A DNA stretch of 64,000 nucleotides from Myxococcota bacterium. Its GTDB lineage: Bacteria; Myxococcota_C; UBA6777. The stretch covers positions 62,001-126,000 of the forward strand of contig JAKLKB010000003.1 of assembly GCA_023150835.1 (NCBI GenBank). Direction: 5' to 3'. A program made the position numbers and the translations under genes. Within the stretch, counting starts at the first letter, position 1, and each line of letters opens with the position of its first letter. Shown in pieces: positions 36,039 to 45,200 of this stretch. The notes under the pieces are model-generated. The model did not search any database and was not told the origin of the DNA. It worked only from the letters and a program-made list of their open reading frames with translations.

Positions 36039-36595
36039 CGGCCACCTCCCCGCGCTCTCAAGTCGATCCAGACGCCTTCGGCCTTCTCCACAACGGGATA
36101 GCGCACCAACCCAGACCGCGCAGGCCCGGCCAAACGCGCTCCCATCCGATCAAATCGCGCCCCATGACACGGACATTCATAACCATCAGGCTCTGCATCG
36201 ACCTCACACCCCCGATGACTGCACCGCGATAGCAAAGCAACGTACCCCTCCGAAAGCTTTCGCAAATAGATCGGCGGCCCCCATCCTCCCGCACGCAACG
36301 ACAACACAGTCTGCGCGTCCTTGAGCGATACCAACTTCGCACGAGGAACCAAAGCCCATCCCCCTTGGATCGGCGCTTCATAAGCAACCTGTTTGACACA
36401 CCCCACACCGCCAAATGCTGCACCACTCGCCAACACCAACGCCACCCGACCCAGCCGCCCCAACAACGCACGGCGCGTACACTCCGCCTCACCATCCCCC
36501 GTCGCTTCGGCCTCGCCCTCCTCCCAAAGTTGCTCGGCGTTTTCGTCGCGTTGCTGACAACCCATGCACAAAGGCGCACACTCTAATTTCTCCAT
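36035..36595 (-). CDS. Rieske [2Fe-2S] protein, Tat-exported, possible lipoprotein
   Basis: 186 aa from the ATG at 36595. The two Rieske boxes CSHRGC (125-130) and CPCHG (141-145) are complete: cluster ligands Cys125, His127, Cys141, His144 and disulphide Cys130-Cys143. The N-terminal region contains CTRRALLGRLGRVALVLASG, a twin-arginine signal, and a lipobox-like GGVGC at Cys66, so it may be folded with its cluster in the cytoplasm and then exported. Unusually, about 38 Cys/Glu-rich residues (ECAPLCMGCQQ) precede the twin arginines. Its stop overlaps the porin TTG start. Known arsenite-oxidase small subunits have a similar plan, but no molybdopterin subunit is here; a quinol or haem electron partner is more likely. 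Confidence 0.85.
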   Translation of the reverse strand: MEKLECAPLCMGCQQRDENAEQLWEEGEAEATGDGEAECTRRALLGRLGRVALVLASGAAFGGVGCVKQVAYEAPIQGGWALVPRAKLVSLKDAQTVLSLRAGGWGPPIYLRKLSEGYVALLSRCSHRGCEVDAEPDGYECPCHGARFDRMGARLAGPARSGLVRYPVVEKAEGVWIDLRARGGGR

Positions 36596-36694
36596 GTTCC
36601 GTTGCTTACCTCGGCTCTTTCTCTCAATCCAATAGAAATAAGACTTCACCTGCGCCCTTGGCGCGGCTCCAAGAAGCAAGAGGATAAAAGCAAA

Positions 36695-36722
36695 GCTAAA
36701 AGGATGCAAATCCTTTTTTAGC
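36695..36722 (-). terminator. Rho-independent terminator for PilZ-like gene
   Basis: Read on the minus strand just after the stop of the gene ending at 36734: a stem GCTAAAA..AAGGAT / ATCCTTTTAGC with loop TTGC, followed by the T-rich run TTTGCTTTTATCC. A smaller GCTAATTTTAGC palindrome overlaps the stop codon. It lies upstream of the Rieske gene start and insulates that operon. Confidence 0.6.
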
Positions 36723-36733
36723 AAAGGCTAAAA

Positions 36734-37606
36734 TTAGCTTTTCGACTGGATCAAAGCGCGGGCTTGTCGGCGGACGGCTTCACGCAAAGCGTTGGATTTG
36801 GCGAGGATACGCAAGTTCTCTTGGCGCAGTTGCCGCAACAATTGAAGAGCCAACGGTGTGGGCGTTTTTGGATGACGAACGGCCAACATCTTTAAGTCTT
36901 CGCTGCCTTGAAAGCGCCGATCTTTGAGGAGCATCTGGATGATCTCGCCTGTAATGTGTTTATTTCGCATCATGCTCTGGGCTTCGTCTAAACTCAGTCG
37001 AGGATTTTGCAGCAAAAGCTTCAAGACTTGTGGATGAGCATCTTGCGTCAGCAATGCTCTTTCCTGTCGATCTGCCCGTATCGCCAAGCGTGCGCGCTCA
37101 AATGTGCCGCGTTCTTTGAGCTGATGCAGCACAGAGATATCCCCGACCCGTCGGATGGACTCGCCTTCTGTCGCCGCTTCGGCCTCCAAAGCTGCCATCT
37201 CTTCTTCCGACAACTTTTCTCCCACGTATGGCTCTTCTCCCTCGATCTCATCGGATGAGGCGATGGCTTCGGATGCAGCCCATGCTCCCATGCGCTCGTG
37301 GGCTGTCGCAAGCTCTTTTTGTGCGTTTGGATCTTGACGGATCTGTATCGTCATGCCGACCCCTTCGGCCATACGCATCACTTGGACCACTTCGCCTCGC
37401 AACGATACCGACGTACCATCAGGCAGCAACAAAGCGATCTGCACCTGCGCAAACGCCGACAAAGCCCGTTCAAACACAGCGTACAGAAAGCCCTGTTGAA
37501 GTCCTTGTTGGTATAGCGAAACAAACGTTTGCGCTTCGCTACATACCAATTCAACCCTTGCATCCGAAGAATCCGAACCTTCTTGCAACCCTCTTACCGA
37601 CCACAT
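36734..37606 (-). CDS. PilZ-like domain protein with helical C-terminal repeats
   Basis: 290 aa. The N-terminal ~95 residues have the strand pattern of a PilZ-like domain (AQVQIALLLPDGTSVSLRGEVVQVMRMAEGVGMTIQI), seen in many Myxococcota proteins, but the canonical c-di-GMP RxxxR box is not evident, so nucleotide binding is doubtful. An acidic linker (EEMAALEAEAATEGE) follows, then helical repeats of the kind HPQVLKLLLQNPRLSLDEAQSM and DLKMLAVRHPKTPTPLALQLL, which resemble short HEAT-like repeats. Cytoplasmic. A terminator follows it. Function unknown; a signalling or scaffold role is possible. Confidence 0.7.
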   Translation of the reverse strand: MWSVRGLQEGSDSSDARVELVCSEAQTFVSLYQQGLQQGFLYAVFERALSAFAQVQIALLLPDGTSVSLRGEVVQVMRMAEGVGMTIQIRQDPNAQKELATAHERMGAWAASEAIASSDEIEGEEPYVGEKLSEEEMAALEAEAATEGESIRRVGDISVLHQLKERGTFERARLAIRADRQERALLTQDAHPQVLKLLLQNPRLSLDEAQSMMRNKHITGEIIQMLLKDRRFQGSEDLKMLAVRHPKTPTPLALQLLRQLRQENLRILAKSNALREAVRRQARALIQSKS

Positions 37607-37961
37607 CGCCTACTCCGTCCGTTTGGCTTGATGAAAGACCACATCCTGCTTCGACCCTACACCAAAGGCGTCGTCCTGCACACCTCTCTCCAGCCTCGAA
37701 GACGATACGCCTTGACCTTGCGGGCCTTGTTCACTACGCTATCGCCCGAATCTCGGCACGTTATCGCCCGAATCTCAGCGATCCGAGCGACCGCCAAGAT
37801 CGCCTCGCACCGTAAAACATTCTTTGCGCTGCGACCTTGCCCATGCCATGCTCGCAACTCTTCACTCAATTTTCACGCGACGCCTACAACCCCTTCAAGT
37901 CTTCTCTGCACTTAGCGCGATGTTGCGCCACTCTTCTTTCCCGCCCAAAAAAAGAGGCCCG

Positions 37962-38510
37962 ATGAAGACACACACAACTCCTGCCTCTCTTCGCCTTCTT
38001 GCCACACTCGGCCTTTGTATGGCGTTGTTTTTCTTTGGCAAACGCTGGTATCAGCAAGCCGAGACCTCATCGCTGCTTTGGCTACTCGGCCCCACCACGC
38101 AGGCGCTGTCTTGGTGGTCTGGAAAGACCTATCACTTCGTGGTGTCTGAAGGATTTTTACGAGAAGATGGCGCTTTGCTGATCCACAAAAACTGTTCCGG
38201 TTTTCAGTTTTTTTTACTTGCGCTGCTTGTCTCATGGTCTTCTCTGCTGTATCACGCTCGCTCTTTTCGTACAGGCTTTGTTCGCTTTTTGATCAGCAGT
38301 TGTGCAGCGTATCTGTTGACCTTGCTTGCCAATACCGCACGCATTCTTTCCGCTGAACACTTGGCTGCCATGCCATCGATCGCGTCACACATCGCCGCCG
38401 ACACCCTTCATCAAAGTGTCGGGATCTTTGTGTACTTCAGCTTTTTGGTGCTCTTTTCTCTTTGCCTTTGGAGTGTACCCGATGAACGTCCCAACCCAAC
38501 CCCATCTTGA
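37962..38510 (+). CDS. Dedicated exosortase (XrtK-like)
   Basis: 182 aa from the ATG at 37962 (AGAGG five bases upstream). Multi-helix membrane protein with the exosortase/archaeosortase active-site trio: Cys78 in HKNCSGFQFF, Arg127 in LANTARILSAEH and His150 in TLHQSVGIFVYFSF. Exosortases cut a short C-terminal sorting motif after export, in a transpeptidase-like reaction. The protein is shorter than the 8-helix exosortase A type, resembling the small dedicated exosortases such as XrtK that work on one neighbouring substrate. The next gene overlaps by 29 bases and ends in a sorting-signal-like tail, so it is the likely substrate. Confidence 0.82.
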   Translation: MKTHTTPASLRLLATLGLCMALFFFGKRWYQQAETSSLLWLLGPTTQALSWWSGKTYHFVVSEGFLREDGALLIHKNCSGFQFFLLALLVSWSSLLYHARSFRTGFVRFLISSCAAYLLTLLANTARILSAEHLAAMPSIASHIAADTLHQSVGIFVYFSFLVLFSLCLWSVPDERPNPTPS

Positions 38511-41500
38511 ACCCGCCGAACCATCTAGGCAACTGGATCTACAAAGCAGCAACCATCCCTACTGGCTATTGCTCAGCCTCACTCTCCCACAAGTCTTGTT
38601 GTGGTTGGCTTTTTTCTATCAATACATCTTGATCCAAAGTCTTTTATCTGACAAGAGTAAAGGCTATTGGGCAGATTATGGAATGCTGATCGGCGCAGGG
38701 ATTGTTGGATCGATCTTTGTTGCATGCTTTTTCCGATACAAACGTCATCCTCTTCCTGCATGGCTCGCTCCGCTGCTTTTGTTCGGATATATCGGCCTTC
38801 TTTATTTTTCGATCAAAGATATGCCCCAGCTTTTACCGTTCAACATCCCGCAGTGGATGAGCCAACGAGAAGAATTATCACTTCTTCCTTTTGCTTTCAC
38901 GATGCCTGTTCTTTTTCATGCTTTGTTGATGTTGATCGCTTACTTTACGCCGAACCAAGACGAGACGGCCTCTTTCCCTAATTTCTTTTATGCGCTGCTG
39001 ATCCCGTTGATCTGGTACTTTTTTATCCAGATCCTTGTGCCGTATTTGCGAACAAAAACGTACCTTTCGGAGCGCCTTTTTCTGATCTTTTTTATCTGCA
39101 CAACGGTTTGTTTTTTCTTTTTTCTTTTGCGCGGTGTGCTGTTGGCCCTGCGAAAGAACCAAAAAACATCGCGTTATGCCCCATTCTGGCGTCTTTTGAT
39201 CGCGTTGATCTTACCGCTTGCTGGGCTGGTGACCTACAACGCACGCAGCCTTTTTGGAATGCGCGGGATGCACACGCCTCAGATCGTTGGCGAACTCAGC
39301 CATCCGCTTTTCTATCTTTGCGCGATCCTCGCGGCAGGTGCGCTGCTTGCTCCATCTCCGCTGCTTCCACGCGCACGCTTGGCGCTGTTTTCGTTGCGTA
39401 TGGTCGTGTATCCTTACACGCTGTTTTTCTTTGTGATCTTCTTGCCTTTCTTGCCTTTGTCGTTGCTTGCGATCTTGGTGATGGGTCTGGGTTTTCTGAT
39501 GCTTGCTCCGACCCTGTTGATGATCTTGCACAGCAGGACACTCGCAGAAGAATGGAGAGCGCTTCGCCTGCATTACCGCACAACCCTGCTTGGTCTCGTT
39601 GCTGTCCTTTCCTTTTTTGCCGTCCCCTCTGGCATCCTCACTTATCTGTTCCAAGAACGCGCCACACTCCACCGCGCACTCGCCTATCTTTATCAGCCCG
39701 ATCACCTGCGCGTCCAAGCCCCCGATATCTATCCCGCTCTCCTGCGCAACAGCATCGACGCTCTGCGCCAACACCACCAGCGCAGACGTGGACGCCGTTT
39801 CGTGATCGCGGACGAAAAGCGTGTACCCTTTCTGACTTCTCTTTACAAAAGCATCGTGCTTGACAATATGACTTTATCGCAAAACAAGATCAACGAACTC
39901 TCCCAAACCTTTTTGGGCAACACTTCTCCCTCCCAAACCACGACTGCTCGCCTCTTCCGCCCCAACAGAGCCTCTCCATCCGCTTCACTTCAGCCCATCC
40001 CCCCCCAAACCACCGCGATATCGCCCCATCAGTCGCGCTCTCCCCAAAGTACCGTCGCTTCGACCTCTCCTCCGCGCTCTCCCCAAAGTACCGTCGCTTC
40101 GACCTCTCCTCCGCGCTCTCCCCAAAGTACCGTCGCTTCGACCTCTCAACCAAACGTGAAGATTGCTCAACCATCCCCTGCGTCGGCCTCCAAGATGTTT
40201 ACACCGTCTCCGTCTGTAAGCACCCAAACCGCCCTTTCCGCCACAAGGCCAACTTCTGCCACAGCCGCGACAGCCAGCCCCCACGCAGCCACGCAGCCCA
40301 CCGTCGCCGCTGCTCAACCAGCATTTCGCATCACTACACCCAAGATCACACACTTACAAACCAGCACACACTACGATCCAACGATCCACGCTTACAAAAG
40401 CACGATCCTTCTTCGGATCACGAATTACGGGACTTGGCAGCAAGAATTCTCCACCTCTTTCCAGATCCCGCTCGGTGTTTGGGCGAGTGCCTATGCCCTT
40501 TGGATCGATGGGAAAAAAGTGGACGGTGCGCTCACCGAAAAAAAGGCGACGCTGTGGGTCTATCAACAGATCGTTCGTGCGCGCCAAGATCCCGGCCTGT
40601 TGTACTACGAAGACGCGACCACACTACGCCTGCGGGTGTTTCCCGTCCTTGCTCGCGAGACACGCCAAACGAGTTTCACGCTGTTGCACAAAGCGCCTTT
40701 TTCCTTTCAGATCGGCGCAAGCACACATCACCTCGACGATAGCCGTGTGCTCTCTCGGATGCAGCGCCCGATCGAACGGCTGTGGGGAGATCACCTGCTG
40801 TTCTTCCCGCACGAACAAAAAGCCAAACTCCCCACGTTGACGCGCAAGCCTTATCTGCACGCGATCCTCGATTGTTCACAGGGACGAAAAAGCCATTATG
40901 CCCTCTACATCGAACAGATCCGCAAGCTGCACCAACGCTACAACCTCGATCCCACGCACACCCGCGTCACCTTTGCGAACTATCAAGCCCACACCAGCGC
41001 TTGGTCCGCTGACTTGCTCCAACACCTCGAAAGCTATCCTGCCCAAGGCGGACTTTTTCTTGTCCGCGTCCTCAAACGCATCTACCTCGAACACGCCACC
41101 CAAGCACGCGACTCTTTCCCTGTGGTCGTCGTACTCACCCCTCGCATCCAAGACGCGATCCTCAAACAAAGACTCCAAGGAGTCCCGTTTTTAAGTCCCG
41201 ACGCTGCGTCTTTTTATAGCCTTAACCCGCAAGATCGGTTCACACGCCACAGCCTTTACGGTCCCTTACGCGATCAAGAGATCCAAAACACCGATCCTGC
41301 GACATTTCAGCCCTTTTCCTTGGGGACTGTGCGTACATGGCCAGACGCGCAGCATCCTCGCGTATTCTTGCGCAACGATGGACAAGATAGCCTCGTATTG
41401 CGCGTCCCTTACGTGGCTCAGATGCCGCCCACCGCACTTCCCAACGATCCGTGGCAAGCGGGACTTGCGATCTATGGGCGTTGGCTATTGCAACAGCTAC

Positions 41501-41784
41501 GTTTGGGGGGACAAGAAAACTGGCTTGCGCAGATCCGTTGGAGTTGGTATGCCCGCATCCTCGGACCTCAGACCTCCTTTACTGTGCTGGAAAATCAAGC
41601 CCAATGGGAAGCCTTGCGCCGAAAACAACAGCAAGTCCTCGCAGGAAAAAGCTTTTTCGATCTGACCGAAGACGAAGGACCACGCCGTGCGGATGAACCG
41701 CCGCTCGGAGGGTTGGTGCTGTTGTTGGGGATGTTCTTCTTCTACTTTCTGCGCAAAACACGCAAAGCGCGGTCCCAGAATTAA
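38482..41784 (+). CDS. Multi-helix VIT-domain protein with C-terminal sorting signal (MSEP-CTERM-like)
   Basis: 1100 aa from the ATG at 38482 (GGAG upstream). The first ~400 residues hold about ten membrane helices. A Ser/Thr/Pro-rich stretch (res ~480-620) includes three RSPQSTVASTSPP units. Residues ~628-745 are a VIT domain (ILLRITNYGTWQQEFSTSF, GALTEKKATLWVYQQIVRAR, FPVLARETRQTSFTLL), followed by a degenerate vWA-like region (AILDCSQG). The tail is RADEPPLGG, a hydrophobic helix and RKTRKARSQN, the layout of an exosortase target; the DEPPLG motif resembles the SEP of MSEP-CTERM proteins. Known XrtK and XrtN systems pair one exosortase with one such membrane/VIT protein. It is translationally coupled to the exosortase gene. 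The mature role is unknown. Confidence 0.8.
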   Translation: MNVPTQPHLEPAEPSRQLDLQSSNHPYWLLLSLTLPQVLLWLAFFYQYILIQSLLSDKSKGYWADYGMLIGAGIVGSIFVACFFRYKRHPLPAWLAPLLLFGYIGLLYFSIKDMPQLLPFNIPQWMSQREELSLLPFAFTMPVLFHALLMLIAYFTPNQDETASFPNFFYALLIPLIWYFFIQILVPYLRTKTYLSERLFLIFFICTTVCFFFFLLRGVLLALRKNQKTSRYAPFWRLLIALILPLAGLVTYNARSLFGMRGMHTPQIVGELSHPLFYLCAILAAGALLAPSPLLPRARLALFSLRMVVYPYTLFFFVIFLPFLPLSLLAILVMGLGFLMLAPTLLMILHSRTLAEEWRALRLHYRTTLLGLVAVLSFFAVPSGILTYLFQERATLHRALAYLYQPDHLRVQAPDIYPALLRNSIDALRQHHQRRRGRRFVIADEKRVPFLTSLYKSIVLDNMTLSQNKINELSQTFLGNTSPSQTTTARLFRPNRASPSASLQPIPPQTTAISPHQSRSPQSTVASTSPPRSPQSTVASTSPPRSPQSTVASTSQPNVKIAQPSPASASKMFTPSPSVSTQTALSATRPTSATAATASPHAATQPTVAAAQPAFRITTPKITHLQTSTHYDPTIHAYKSTILLRITNYGTWQQEFSTSFQIPLGVWASAYALWIDGKKVDGALTEKKATLWVYQQIVRARQDPGLLYYEDATTLRLRVFPVLARETRQTSFTLLHKAPFSFQIGASTHHLDDSRVLSRMQRPIERLWGDHLLFFPHEQKAKLPTLTRKPYLHAILDCSQGRKSHYALYIEQIRKLHQRYNLDPTHTRVTFANYQAHTSAWSADLLQHLESYPAQGGLFLVRVLKRIYLEHATQARDSFPVVVVLTPRIQDAILKQRLQGVPFLSPDAASFYSLNPQDRFTRHSLYGPLRDQEIQNTDPATFQPFSLGTVRTWPDAQHPRVFLRNDGQDSLVLRVPYVAQMPPTALPNDPWQAGLAIYGRWLLQQLRLGGQENWLAQIRWSWYARILGPQTSFTVLENQAQWEALRRKQQQVLAGKSFFDLTEDEGPRRADEPPLGGLVLLLGMFFFYFLRKTRKARSQN

Positions 41785-41813
41785 GCTTGGGTCGGCCCCC
41801 CCCTCATTCCCCC

Positions 41814-42160
41814 CGGCCAACGGGGGGAAGTTGGAGCAGGCAAAGACGCACCCGCAGAAGTCGTACCTGCAAGAGAGACCACAGCGGCCAACGGGGGGAA
41901 GTTGGAGCAGGCAAAGACGCACCCGCAGAAGTCCAAGTGTTCGGGAACCGCCCGTGTATCGGGACATCGAGCAGCGAACGGACACGCTCACACAACCACA
42001 GAAGTTTACGTAGGGGCGGTTCGCGAACCGCCCGTGTATCGGGACATCGAGCAGTGTTGTCTTTCCGACAGCACAGACGAAGTGTCCGAGTGTTCGGGGT
42101 GGGGGGCCAACCATCGCTTAACAAGGCGCGTATGGGGCGTCGCACAACGACGGGGTGAGG
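41814..42160. repeat. Composite repeat region before the first Hsp100-RF gene
   Basis: Contains a 49-base direct repeat (41814-41862 and 41885-41933, with AACGGGGGGAAGTTGGAGC and CAAAGACGCACCCGCAGAAG) and a 30-base direct repeat (41945-41974 and 42025-42054, GTGTATCGGGACATCGAGCA). GTAGGGGCGGTTCGCGAACC at ~42010 is a palindrome shared with 49.08 kb, and GGGGGGCCAACCATCGCTTA with AACAAGGCGCGTATGGGG is shared with ~48.76 and 49.0 kb. The 499-base gap 41785-42283 has no gene. Confidence 0.75.
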
Positions 42161-42283
42161 GTGAAACGAACATGGGAGGCCCTCTGGGTACTTGCCAGAA
42201 CAAGCGAACCTGCGCAAGATCCATCCGTCCATAAGGCCCGCACCGATCGACCCGACGGATGCGCCCATCTTCACGGAGTTTGG

Positions 42284-45200
42284 ATGAACCCCCAAGACAG
42301 CACCCCCGCCAAAGACACCGCCCCCCAAGAAGCCCAACAAACCCAGATCATCAAGCTCAAGCTGTTTGTTCAAGAACACCACGACGGCCAATTTACCCTC
42401 GAAGTCCTCGGAAAACGCGATATCTGCGTGTACACACCCGACCTCGATCAAGGCCGCGAAGAACTGATGTTGATGCTTGTCGATCTCGTTGAACGCAGCC
42501 ATCCCCGACTCCAAAGTAGCTTCCAACCCCCCGAAGATATCGAACACCACACCATCGAGATCCCCCGTGTGGTCTATGTTTCCGATGCTTCGGGACGTAG
42601 CGCAACCCCAACCAAAGTATCGATGTTCCTTCAACGCGATCGCAAATGGCAACGTCTGTATTTTCCGCGCCTTGACTGCCATTACTGGCTATCGATCGAG
42701 GCTCCGCTCGAAGAAAATGCGATCTCCTTTCTTCAGCAACATCAGTTTAAAAAGATGAGCGATCACGCTCGCCTCAATCAGCGCTATGAGAAAAAAGAAT
42801 GGATCGAAGAGTTGGAGATCGAAGCGATCCGTCCTCCCCTCGAAGAGTTTACAGGCCGGTATCTTGGGGTAGATCTGTTGCCGACTCCTGCGGAGCGCAA
42901 AGAAGCCGAAGAAAAAGAAGAGGAAGAAAACGCCCAAAAGCAAGGAAAAAAAGGCAAGAAGCGCCCGAATACACCGACATTTAAGAAGATCGGGATCCCG
43001 ATCGCACAACAAGCCAAAGACAAAGAACTCGAACATGCCTACGGACGGGACAAAGAGATCGAGTCGTTGTTTGGGATGCTGCAAGCCAAAGGCGGCAAAG
43101 CCATCGTACTAGTCGGTCCTTCGGGCTGTGGCAAAAGCGCCTTGTTGTCGGAGTTGGCCTATCGCGTGACGCACCCTGACACCCCCGAAGCCCTGCGCGA
43201 ACGGCCTATTTGGTTTGCTGATGCCAACCGCGTCGTCGCAACAGACGGATGGTTCGGCGACTGGCAAAGGCAGTGCCTTGATGTCATCCAAGAAGCCATC
43301 GATGCCGAAGTGATCTGGTACATCGGCGATGTCTTGCATCTGCTTGATGCCGGAAAAAACGTTCGTTCCGAGCAAAACGTCGCGATGATGCTCAAGCCCT
43401 ATCTTGCAGGCCGTCGCATCACGGTGATCGGTGAGTGTTCCTCGCGCAACTTTGCACAGCTTGAGTTGCGCGATGTCGGATTCGCCCGTATGTTCAGCCC
43501 TTTTCGCCTCGAAGATCCCCCCCCCGAAACGATCCGCTCCATCCTTCAAGAAGTCTCCAAAGATCTCAAAAAAGAACGCGCCATCGACGTATCGAGCCAA
43601 GGCTTGGACACCACGATGGAACTCAGCCGACGCTTCCAAAGCTCCCAAAGCCTACTCGGCCACAGCGTGGCCTTTTTGCGCCGCCTTGTGGACGACGCTT
43701 CCAGCACAGAAGCCCCCCCCAAAGAACCACTCGGACGCAACGAAGTGATCGCTCACTTTTGCTCAGAAACAGGGATGCCTGCTTTTTTGGTGCGCGATGA
43801 TCTTCCCCTTGATCCCGAAGCGATCTGGATGAGCTTTCGCACCCGCTTGATCGGCCAAGAAGAAGCCATCCGCCGCATGACCGATCTTGTCGCCATGATC
43901 AAGGCTGGGCTCTCTGATCTAGGCCGTCCCCTCGGCTCTTTTCTTTTTGTCGGTCCCACCGGCGTCGGAAAAACAGAGATGGCCAAGTGCCTTACCAGCT
44001 TTTTGTTTGGCCGCGAAGACCGCTTGATCCGCTTTGATATGTCCGAGTTTATCGACGCTTCAAGCGTCTATCGCTTCCTTGGTGACGCCCAAAATGAAGG
44101 GAAATTAATTAGCGCCATCCGCCGCAACCCGTTTTCTGTGCTGTTGCTCGACGAGATCGAAAAAGCCCATCCTGCGGTCTTTGACGTCTTGCTCCAAGTC
44201 CTTGGCGAGGCCCGACTCACCGACGAAGCAGGCCGCACCGCCGATTTCCGAAACGTCGTCGTCTTGATGACCTCAAACCTTGGTGTCGGCACTTTTCGCC
44301 GCCAAGTCGGCTTCGATCAAGGCGATGCGCTGCGCTTTCGCGATCACTTTCTGGCCGAAGCCGAACGCTTCTTTCGCCCCGAATTCTTCAACCGTATCGA
44401 CTACATCATCCCCTTTATGCCCCTCGAAAGCGAAGCCATCCATCAGATCACTGTGCGCGAGATGAACAAGTTCTTGCGCCGCGAAGGCATTCAACACCGC
44501 GAACTCCAACTCCAGATCGATCCGCTCGTCCATCCGTGGCTTGCCGAACGCGGCGTCAACCCACGCTACGGCGCACGCCCGCTCAAGCGCGTGCTTGAAC
44601 AACAGCTAACCGCCCCTCTCGCACGACACCTTTCGAGCCAACGCGGCCCGCACATCGGACAGATCGGCGTCCAACCCGAAAAAGAAGCCCTTCAATTTAC
44701 CAACCTCGGACAATCCAAACGCCAAGACACCCAACAAGCGCGAGCCACACTTCAAAAGCTGCTCGAACAGATCGGACTGGTTCGCTACCGCGCTCAGCGT
44801 TGGTCGCGTACCACCCTCTTTCGCGAACTCCACCAAAAAGTCCGCTTGTTTGATCGCCTCAGCCAGTCCCCCAACTTTTGGAACGATCACCATACCGCCG
44901 AACAATACGTCAAAAACATCGACGCAGAGCGCCAAGTCATCGAACAGTACCGCAGTTTTCAAGAGATGATCTGCTCCATCGAAGACCTCGCTTACGAGAC
45001 TTATTACGATCGCTCCGTCTCACAAAAACACACACTCGAAGAAGAACTTGCGCAGGCCGAAAAAAGCCTTGAAGCCTTGGAGTTTCAACTGTACGGTCAG
45101 CGCTTCCAACACCCCAACGCAGCGACCCTGTACTTTGAACCCGGCAAAAGCGCCGCAGGATTCTTGCGGGCCCTGCTTGAAACCTACATCGAGATCGCCA

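Noticed and set aside
38482-41784. Vault or inter-alpha-inhibitor-like secreted protein
   Set aside because: Only the VIT domain is shared; the membrane helices and sorting tail point to an exosortase substrate.
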